This document shows, piece after piece, positions 36,643 to 42,124 of a DNA stretch of 42,124 nt. Made by a program: the position numbers and the translations under genes. The stretch is from Elusimicrobiota bacterium (GTDB lineage Bacteria > Elusimicrobiota > Endomicrobiia > Endomicrobiales > Endomicrobiaceae). The stretch lies in assembly GCA_017525905.1 (NCBI GenBank), contig JAFXSD010000030.1, forward strand, positions 1-42,124. The letters are read 5' to 3'. The notes below the pieces were generated by a model. It searched no databases. It had not been told where the DNA came from and saw nothing but the letters and a program-made list of their open reading frames with translations. Numbering within the stretch: the stretch's first letter is position 1; each line of letters starts with the position of its first letter.

Positions 36643-37638
36643 CTATTTCTTTTCTACATCTGTAGAACTTTTATGAATTTTAAGTAATATTAAAAAGCCA
36701 AAAATCGTTAAGAATTTATATTTTATATTTCCTAAAACTTTATTTTTTATTGAAAAAATAAGCGATACTAACATTTTAATCCAATTTATCAACATTATTT
36801 TGTGTTTTAGTTTTTCGTTGTTTATAAAATCTTCCATAAAAAATTTTTCTAAATCGTTTTTATAATAGTTATAACAGTCGTTTAATTGCTTTTTAAACCC
36901 GTTCGGATTATTATCATTTATTTTGCAAAGTGCAGGTCCCTCAAGACATTTCGGAATTTCATTTAAAATATATAATTTAGTATTTTTAACGACTCTTACT
37001 TTATAACCGTTTCTTAATGCTTGAAAGAAAAACCAAATATCGTCACCGGTAGGAGTTAACTTATTGAATAATGTTTCATTAAAAATGTCTTCATTAAAAC
37101 AATTTGGCGGATACAAGACACCGGCACAACCCGTTAATTTATTATATGCGGATGGTTTATAAATATCCTTTAAATAACCTCTTTTTCGGGTATAACCCCA
37201 TCTGTCTTGTGAAGTTAAAACATCATTACGAATGTCTAATCTTGTTATCCTGTGACAATGAATAGATTTCGGATCTTTGTTATAAGAATTTATAAGTTGT
37301 TCAAGCCATTTTTCATTATAAATGATATCATCATCGGCAGTTACTATTATTGAGTTGGGATAATATTTTAAAGCAGGTATTAATTTTTTAAATGATTTAA
37401 TATCTTTGTACCAGTCTATACAAAATTTTTCCGATTTTAAAGCCAATAATTCTTGCGGCAAATCGTTTTCTTTATTTGGAAATTGTTCGGGAGCTAACCA
37501 TAAAATTATTTTATCGGGTAAAAATGTTTGTTTTAATAAACTGTTTATTGTTATATGTACTGTGTCTATTCTTGCAGGAAACGAAGTTAAAGAAACAATT
37601 ATCTGATTACTAATGTTTTTTTTAATCTTGTCATTCAT
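36643..37638 (-). CDS. GT-A-fold glycosyltransferase-like protein of a surface-glycan locus
   Basis: The gene encodes 331 residues. A GT-A-like order is visible: IIVSLTSFPARIDTVHITINSLLKQT, SIIVTADDDIIYNEKWLEQLI with a DDD metal site, CAGVLYPPNCF, and TPTGDDIWFFFQALRNG. This pattern is known from glycosyltransferase-like proteins common beside LicD and GT2 genes; donor and acceptor are unknown. The C-terminus (about 275-315) is hydrophobic and basic, perhaps membrane-associated. It has the first promoter of the minus-strand glycan operon, with a structured leader and only a weak ribosome site. Confidence 0.75.
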   Translation of the reverse strand: MNDKIKKNISNQIIVSLTSFPARIDTVHITINSLLKQTFLPDKIILWLAPEQFPNKENDLPQELLALKSEKFCIDWYKDIKSFKKLIPALKYYPNSIIVTADDDIIYNEKWLEQLINSYNKDPKSIHCHRITRLDIRNDVLTSQDRWGYTRKRGYLKDIYKPSAYNKLTGCAGVLYPPNCFNEDIFNETLFNKLTPTGDDIWFFFQALRNGYKVRVVKNTKLYILNEIPKCLEGPALCKINDNNPNGFKKQLNDCYNYYKNDLEKFFMEDFINNEKLKHKIMLINWIKMLVSLIFSIKNKVLGNIKYKFLTIFGFLILLKIHKSSTDVEKK

Positions 37639-37667
37639 GACTGTCGTTCCGTTTTTTTATAAATAAA

Positions 37668-37755
37668 ACCGTAGACAAACGGTAATCTCTCTCTGCACGA
37701 GAGGGCATTTGCCTCCGGCAAAAATAGTATAGCACAAAACAATAAAAATATTCAA
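37668..37755 (-). promoter_or_regulatory. Promoter and structured leader of the minus-strand glycan operon
   Basis: On the minus strand TTGAAT (37750-37755), 18 bases, TATACT (37726-37731). Three hairpins follow in 55 bases: TTTGCC/GGCAAA (37708-37722) at the expected start site, CTCTC/GAGAG with a 5-base loop (37689-37703), and ACCGT/ACGGT with a 6-base loop (37668-37683). Their GC content is much higher than in other leaders here. It may be an operator plus regulatory leader RNA; no known riboswitch, JUMPstart or ops motif is recognised. Confidence 0.5.
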
Positions 37756-37774
37756 ACGAACAGCACATTCCTTT

Positions 37775-37803
37775 TTGACATGAAAATCACTTTTTTGTAG
37801 AAT
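37775..37803 (+). promoter_or_regulatory. Promoter of the QueC-like gene
   Basis: TTGACA (37775-37780), 17 bases, TAGAAT (37798-37803): a near-consensus sigma-A promoter giving a leader of about 30 bases, with AAGAGAG as a modest ribosome site before the ATG at 37842. Confidence 0.75.
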
Positions 37804-37841
37804 TCTGCAAAATAATAAGAATTTTTAAGAGAGTTTTTGAT

Positions 37842-38621
37842 ATGAAAGATAAAACAGTTTATATTTTTTGGAGTGGCGGCTGGGATTCAACTTTCAGAAT
37901 GATTCAATTATCACAAATGGATATTACTATTCAACCATTGTATGTTATAAGTGAATGCCTGTACGGTAAAAATGAAAACGAATTAATTGCAATGGGAAAA
38001 ATTCTTGAAAAAATAAAGCTTTTGAAGGATTTCAAAGCAACAATTAATCCGATTTCGTTTTATAAAGAAAAAGATATTATCACACAATATTTTGAACAGG
38101 AAGTAAAAAATGCATATCAATTTTATCACGAAAAATATAAACTTGGCAATCAATACACATGGTTTGCTATGCTTGCACACCATTTGAATATTAAGGCAGA
38201 ACTTGGTATAGAAAAAATTATAGAAGGAAAAATTGACAAAACTTTTAAAGAAGGTAAACTTATTGATATCGGAGAAAACCGTTTAATGTTTGATTTAAAA
38301 AAATCTCCGAAAGAATTGGTTTCTCTTTTTGATTATGCAATTTTTCCTATTTATCATTATTCAAAGTTAGATATCAGAAGTGTTTGTGAACAAAACGGTT
38401 GGATGGATATAATGGAACTAACTTGGTTCTGTCACAAACCTATCAAAGGAAAACCTTGCGGACTTTGTAATCCTTGCCGCGATGCAATGAAAGAAGGAAT
38501 GGGGTACAGACTTCCTTTCGAAGCAAAGTTAAGATACTACTGGTACAACAATAAAATCAGAGAATTTTTACGAAAAATATTTTCACCGTTGCTTACATTC
38601 TTAAAAAATAAACAGAAATAA
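37842..38621 (+). CDS. QueC-like PP-loop ATPase with zinc motif, in a glycan locus
   Basis: The gene encodes 259 residues. The N-terminus has the PP-loop pyrophosphatase motif WSGGWDSTFRM, which adenylates substrates. The C-terminal zinc motif is C-x8-C-x2-C-x2-C (Cys197, 206, 209, 212), the spacing of QueC, the 7-cyano-7-deazaguanine synthase. The middle is not close to E. coli QueC, and no queD, queE or folE is nearby, so another carboxylate-to-amide or nitrile-type reaction is possible. Relatives occur in polysaccharide loci and in antiphage systems (QatC; the QueC-like protein of type IV CBASS), but no partner genes of those systems are here. It has its own strong promoter. Its stop is 8 bases from that of the convergent NlpC/P60 gene. 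Confidence 0.75.
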   Translation: MKDKTVYIFWSGGWDSTFRMIQLSQMDITIQPLYVISECLYGKNENELIAMGKILEKIKLLKDFKATINPISFYKEKDIITQYFEQEVKNAYQFYHEKYKLGNQYTWFAMLAHHLNIKAELGIEKIIEGKIDKTFKEGKLIDIGENRLMFDLKKSPKELVSLFDYAIFPIYHYSKLDIRSVCEQNGWMDIMELTWFCHKPIKGKPCGLCNPCRDAMKEGMGYRLPFEAKLRYYWYNNKIREFLRKIFSPLLTFLKNKQK

Positions 38622-38629
38622 AACATTTG

Positions 38630-40135
38630 TTAAAATTCTTTCCAAAGTATAAAAGAAATATCTTTCAACCATGTATTTCCGTTTTTCCTGAGCATATCCA
38701 TATCACAAACAAATACACAGTATGCCTTATAGATATCCGACAGTTTATGTCCCGGAAGAATACATGTTGCACAGGAACTTATCACATACGGTTTTCCGGC
38801 GTCCGTACCTAAATAAATCATCAAATGTCCGTCCATATATAAAAGAACTCCGGGTAACATTTTTTTCATTAAATCTTTCTTCTTTCCGGTCGTCATGAAT
38901 GTGCTGTTAAATTTTCCGAGATCTGCAAGCTCTGCAATCGCTCTGGCATTTCTTGGAAGTTCGAATCCGTAACAAGCATAAATTTGATTAACAGTTCCGG
39001 AACAATCGTTGGAAGAAAGAGAACCACCGTATCCGTAAACATGTCCCAATGTTTTAAAAGCTTGCTCAATAACCGAACCGGAAGTCATTGGAAGATACCC
39101 TACATGAACATCTTCCGAAACAGGAATAAGGACCTGCTCCCAATCAAGTTCGTTACCACCCGGTTTGCGACAAGGTATTTCCACGCAATAACAGCCCCAA
39201 CTGCTTCTCCCGCCGACATTCTCCGACGGTGACTCTGTAAGGCGCATTTTTGTTCCCATCGGTAAAATCATACCTGATGTTTGTGCAGGAAGTGCAGTTT
39301 CATCCAAAACAAGTTTATTCCCGGTCACTATAAGAAAGTTGTAAGGGGAACAAGCTGCGAGCCATTCTTCTTTGTTTGAACAGACAGCCAAAGTATCCTT
39401 CTTAACCCAACAACAGTATGAACCGTTAAGAACATAATACCATTTCCCGTCCGCGCTCTCATGCAAAATTACAACGCCCGCAAAAGGCATTATTTCGGCG
39501 GAAATAAAATCATTAATAAAAAACTCATCAGGGTCCGTTGATGCGAAATCATCAACCGGGAATATTTTCCCGACCTGTTGTTGTAAACAAACAGCATAGC
39601 GGGGAATTACTGAATCAGGGACATTGTTAAGATTAAGATTTGCTTTAACAAAATCCCAATAATTTTTTGCGGGAACAATACCGTTTATATATATTGATTC
39701 TTTATTATTTTCAAAATCTTTAATTTGATCCGGATTAATCAAATTAACTATTATATCTTTACCGATAAATTCCGGTAAATTTTGCATAAACAGTTTTCGC
39801 TTAAAACCGCTCGTGTTGGTTGTATATTCTACAAACAACGGGTTGTTCAAATTAAATTCGGAAATTTCTTTCATGGTAAAAAGTAAATCAGTTTTGTTGC
39901 TTCGAGTCCAATATGAAGCAGACAGCATATCCGGTTTAATTCCGGGTGCGGCTTTTATGAAAGAATAATCGGTATATTCGGTTTTTGTCTGATTTTGTAA
40001 AGAAGTTTCATTCTTTGTATCTGTAAAAGCTGAAGGAGAAGTTTTTGTAAACGCTTTTCCTGTCAGTATACCTGCCGCAAATACAGCCAAACAAAACAAC
40101 ACACACAATAACAATATCTTCATTTTTGTTTTCAT
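38630..40135 (-). CDS. Exported NlpC/P60 (C40) peptidase with SH3-type domains
   Basis: The gene encodes 501 residues. An N-terminal hydrophobic segment (about 6-25) is a signal peptide or anchor. The central part (about 60-340) has SH3b-like features of the NlpC/P60-associated family (YWTRSNKTDLLFTMKEI, WYYVLNGSYCCWVKKD, VGYLPMTSGSVIEQAF). The catalytic domain contains GGSLSSNDCSGTVNQI with Cys378 and MDGHLMIYLG with His437. The third polar residue, His in many relatives (YVIHS), reads Ser here (YVISS). Such enzymes cut peptide bonds in peptidoglycan stems. Local GC is higher than in the GT genes, suggesting a different origin. The ATG overlaps the ligase gene stop by four bases. Confidence 0.85.
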   Translation of the reverse strand: MKTKMKILLLCVLFCLAVFAAGILTGKAFTKTSPSAFTDTKNETSLQNQTKTEYTDYSFIKAAPGIKPDMLSASYWTRSNKTDLLFTMKEISEFNLNNPLFVEYTTNTSGFKRKLFMQNLPEFIGKDIIVNLINPDQIKDFENNKESIYINGIVPAKNYWDFVKANLNLNNVPDSVIPRYAVCLQQQVGKIFPVDDFASTDPDEFFINDFISAEIMPFAGVVILHESADGKWYYVLNGSYCCWVKKDTLAVCSNKEEWLAACSPYNFLIVTGNKLVLDETALPAQTSGMILPMGTKMRLTESPSENVGGRSSWGCYCVEIPCRKPGGNELDWEQVLIPVSEDVHVGYLPMTSGSVIEQAFKTLGHVYGYGGSLSSNDCSGTVNQIYACYGFELPRNARAIAELADLGKFNSTFMTTGKKKDLMKKMLPGVLLYMDGHLMIYLGTDAGKPYVISSCATCILPGHKLSDIYKAYCVFVCDMDMLRKNGNTWLKDISFILWKEF

Positions 40136-41481
40136 AATTCAACCCTCCCGTATCTTATACAGTATGCACCGGCAATTAAAAAAGGAAAATCCAAATAGTT
40201 CAATTCAAATCGTGCAAGAGGATACGGTTCGGTTGTTGATATCAGCAATATTCCCGCAACGGAACATAAGAGAAAAAGTATCGAACTTTTTTCACCGTTA
40301 CAAAAAAGCTGTTTTATTCCGTTCCTGCACCATATTATTAAGAAAGCCAACCAAATTGACAGACCAATCAAACCATATCTTCTGAGAATTTCAAGATATG
40401 CATTATGTGCATGAGCGACTGTGATGTCATGCCGTCCGGCATATATTCCTCCGATTCTGTCTATACCAAGTTGTGTTGTTCCCAAAAGAGCTCTGCGAAC
40501 ATTTTTAAAGCTTGATTTAATACAGCTTGTCCAAATTAATGTTCTGTCCGTAAGTGTACCGTTATCATCCAATAATCCACGATATGAAAGAGAAAGAAGA
40601 TTGTTGTTCAAATTCGGGTTGTCCGTTCGGTGATTTAAAAACATCATACTGCTGCGGTAAATCGGTAAAATAAAATTAAAAGAAGCGAGAACACCAAACA
40701 TTACAAATAAGGATATAAAAGCAGCAATTAATACATTCTTTGTTTTTGAGTGTGTTGAACCGAAATATTTCCGTATCATTATGAAAGAAAAAAGTGCACA
40801 GGTAAATGCCAATCCGATAATTGTTGTTCGGCTGTTTGTCAGACCGAGACAAAGCCATCCTGTACTTGCCGTAAGCAGATAAAAAACTTTAATCAATTTT
40901 GAACTTCGAATGAAACCGAAAACAGACATTATAATCAATGCATAACAGGCAAAAGCCAAATTATTTGCATTGGTAATACCGCAAAGTCGTCCCAAACGGA
41001 AACACCCTCTAACTGTATCTTGTATCGGAATTTCCATAAACAGAGATTGACCGGCATGATAAAGAACGCCGAAACACATTATGCCAAGTGACAATGCAGA
41101 AACAAACGAGTACCAATTAAGAAACTTTTCTGAATTGGGAACAATCTGTACTATACAGTACACAGCAAAAATAATTAACCATATACAAAAGGTAGGCGAA
41201 TGGAAAAATGCTATAGACAAACCGTACACAAAAACACTTGACAACCAAAGATATGTAAAGAAAACAAACAGTAACTTTATATCAATCTGCAAATATAACC
41301 GCTTATACAATATACTAAACAGGGCAACAAAAGCACTCATCGCCCCGATAATATGAAAAATGTGTACTGCCGGTTTGTTCCACATTCCCTGGAAAGAAAA
41401 CAGGACAGCAACTATTGTTATAAAAATAATACCTAAAATTTGTACAACAAATGGTGAAATACGAGCAAAAACAGTATGCAC
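40132..41481 (-). CDS. O-antigen ligase/Wzy-like membrane protein
   Basis: The gene encodes 449 residues with roughly a dozen hydrophobic segments. A large extracytoplasmic loop (about 280-360) ends in VAHAHNAYLEILRRYGLIGLSIW, the H-x-HN-x-YL-x(n)-G-x-x-G pattern of Wzy_C/O-antigen ligase proteins. Such proteins polymerise or ligate lipid-linked glycans on the periplasmic face of the membrane. With the glycosyltransferases to its left it would act last in surface-glycan assembly. It is cotranscribed with the NlpC/P60 hydrolase gene. Whether it is a ligase or a polymerase cannot be told. The ribosome site upstream of ATG is weak. Confidence 0.85.
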   Translation of the reverse strand: MHTVFARISPFVVQILGIIFITIVAVLFSFQGMWNKPAVHIFHIIGAMSAFVALFSILYKRLYLQIDIKLLFVFFTYLWLSSVFVYGLSIAFFHSPTFCIWLIIFAVYCIVQIVPNSEKFLNWYSFVSALSLGIMCFGVLYHAGQSLFMEIPIQDTVRGCFRLGRLCGITNANNLAFACYALIIMSVFGFIRSSKLIKVFYLLTASTGWLCLGLTNSRTTIIGLAFTCALFSFIMIRKYFGSTHSKTKNVLIAAFISLFVMFGVLASFNFILPIYRSSMMFLNHRTDNPNLNNNLLSLSYRGLLDDNGTLTDRTLIWTSCIKSSFKNVRRALLGTTQLGIDRIGGIYAGRHDITVAHAHNAYLEILRRYGLIGLSIWLAFLIIWCRNGIKQLFCNGEKSSILFLLCSVAGILLISTTEPYPLARFELNYLDFPFLIAGAYCIRYGRVEL

Positions 41482-41635
41482 TATTATCTTCCTGTATATT
41501 GTATATATCGTTTTCTGATTATATGAATATTACCATATTCTAATATTCATGTAAAACAAAAAATTATATTATCTTTTCCCTGTAATTCGAAAAAAAAGTT
41601 AATTGTAAAAAATTTGTGAAAATGTTTAAAATGGG

Positions 41636-41664
41636 TTGAAATTTGTTCAAGCTTGGGCTATGCT
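41636..41664 (+). promoter_or_regulatory. Strong promoter of the exported protein gene
   Basis: TTGAAA (41636-41641), exactly 17 bases, TATGCT (41659-41664) in the context GGGCTATGCTAAG. The predicted start near 41671 gives a leader of about 120 bases. Confidence 0.7.
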
Positions 41665-41678
41665 AAGTAATACGAGTT

Positions 41679-41770
41679 GTTACAAATTAAAATTTAGGTG
41701 AAACTTTTTAAAAAGGAGGTTAGTCTAAAATTTGTAACAAACAAAAAAAATGTAGAATTTAAATTCTACA
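41679..41770 (+). promoter_or_regulatory. Structured 5' leader with two inverted repeats and an extra Shine-Dalgarno-like site
   Basis: GTTACAAAT (41679-41687) can pair with ATTTGTAAC (41730-41738), enclosing 42 bases that include AAAAAGGAGG (41711-41719 region), a ribosome-site-like sequence not followed by a useful start codon. A perfect 20-base palindrome (41751-41770, arms TGTAGAATTT) comes 10 bases before the true ribosome site AAGGAGAAGG (41781-41790). It may stabilise the mRNA or regulate translation. Confidence 0.55.
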
Positions 41771-41793
41771 AATCTAAAAAAAGGAGAAGGAAA

Positions 41794-42124
41794 ATGAGAA
41801 AGGTATTGAGCTTGTTAGTAGCAACCGTTTTCATGGCAGCAGGAGTAGCAATGGCAGCTCCGAAAACAACAGCAGCATCATCAGCAGCAAAGACAGCATC
41901 ATCTTTTAAAGCATTTGCAGTATATGTAGAAAATGCTTCAAAAGACAATCATTTTGCACCATCAGGCTGGATGGGAGATTTTGGTGACTTGAAATTGAAT
42001 CAAGCATGCACAGAAACACCAAGAAGCGGAAACAACTGCATCAAGATTACTTACAGTGCAAAGATGACCCAAGGAGCAGGTTGGACAGGTATATTCTGGC
42101 AACAACCGGCAAACAACTGGGGAG
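41794..42124 (+). CDS. Exported protein with GWMGD/NNWG-type domain (3' end outside window)
   Basis: The first 110 residues are visible. Signal peptide: MRKVLSLLVATVFMAAGVAMA with cleavage after AMA. An Ala/Ser/Thr-rich linker follows to about residue 36. The mature domain begins FAVYVENASKDNHF and contains PSGWMGDFGD, a C-x-x-x-x-P-R-S-G-N-N-C pair of cysteines and WTGIFWQQPANNWG. From memory this pattern occurs in secreted beta-sandwich, carbohydrate-binding-like proteins of diderm bacteria; I do not know a function. The strong ribosome site, promoter and structured leader suggest high expression. It may be a surface or periplasmic glycan-binding protein. Confidence 0.85.
   Translation, partial: MRKVLSLLVATVFMAAGVAMAAPKTTAASSAAKTASSFKAFAVYVENASKDNHFAPSGWMGDFGDLKLNQACTETPRSGNNCIKITYSAKMTQGAGWTGIFWQQPANNWG

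Larger units (their letters stand above)
41482..41793. other. 312-base divergent intergenic region
   Basis: No open frame of interest. The left half (to about 41630) is AT-rich and should contain the minus-strand promoter of the ligase gene; several AT-rich -10-like strings exist but none stands out. The right half holds a strong plus-strand promoter and a leader of about 120 bases with two inverted repeats, described separately. Confidence 0.6.

Noticed and set aside
37842..38621. Antiphage system (Qat or type IV CBASS) around the QueC-like gene
   Set aside because: No nucleotidyltransferase, ATPase, TatD-like nuclease or effector gene is adjacent; all neighbours are glycan or wall genes.

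Overview
The window is a 42 kb, AT-rich stretch of a bacterial chromosome. It is coding-dense with short operons, and no phage, IS or CRISPR structure is visible. The gene set is that of a strict anaerobe with a diderm-like surface: a rex-hydCBA electron-bifurcating-type [FeFe] hydrogenase operon, several predicted lipoproteins, PBP2-RodA, and a surface-glycan locus with an O-antigen-ligase-like protein. Low GC, the Rex/HydABC arrangement and the large secreted proteins of unknown family would fit a gut or rumen Elusimicrobiota (Endomicrobia-like) genome. That is an inference from style and gene content; no rRNA or marker phylogeny is available here.

Left part (1-12.8 kb). The C-terminal part of a large membrane-associated protein of unknown family enters from the left edge. 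A small lipoprotein follows, then a minus-strand orphan domain related to the tail of hydrogenase-linked SpoIIE phosphatases. Next is the minus-strand operon rex-hydC-hydB-hydA, which couples H2 production to the NADH/NAD+ ratio. A lipoprotein M48 protease and a lipoprotein GH26-like glycosidase follow. They are divergent from clpB, which has a complete CIRCE element over a textbook promoter.

Middle (12.9-27.5 kb). This is mostly housekeeping: comM-like AAA ATPase, mrdA-rodA (cell elongation), argD-argG (arginine), pcrA/uvrD helicase, aroB-aroQ (shikimate) and a cold-shock protein. Among them is a 1039-residue secreted protein. It carries transthyretin-like domains on both sides of a roughly 560-residue highly charged repetitive helix, probably a rigid single-alpha-helix spacer.

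Right part (27.7-42.1 kb). This is a variable surface-glycan locus: a polysaccharide pyruvyl transferase, several GT2-type glycosyltransferases including a tandem duplicated pair, a GT8 enzyme, a LicD-family transferase, a fused cytidylyltransferase/Gfo-Idh-MocA enzyme, a stand-alone QueC-like PP-loop protein, an O-antigen ligase-like membrane protein and an NlpC/P60 wall hydrolase. A tRNA-Lys(CUU) sits inside the locus. The window ends in a strongly expressed-looking gene for an exported protein with a structured 5' leader.

The most interesting points are: the predicted CDP-polyol module (fusion enzyme plus LicD); the tandem GT2 pair whose changes cluster around the ED motif; the QueC-like enzyme away from queuosine genes; the SAH-spacer surface protein; the orphan SpoIIE tail beside the hydrogenase operon; and four genes whose -10 box lies only 6-9 nt before ATG, suggesting leaderless transcripts.
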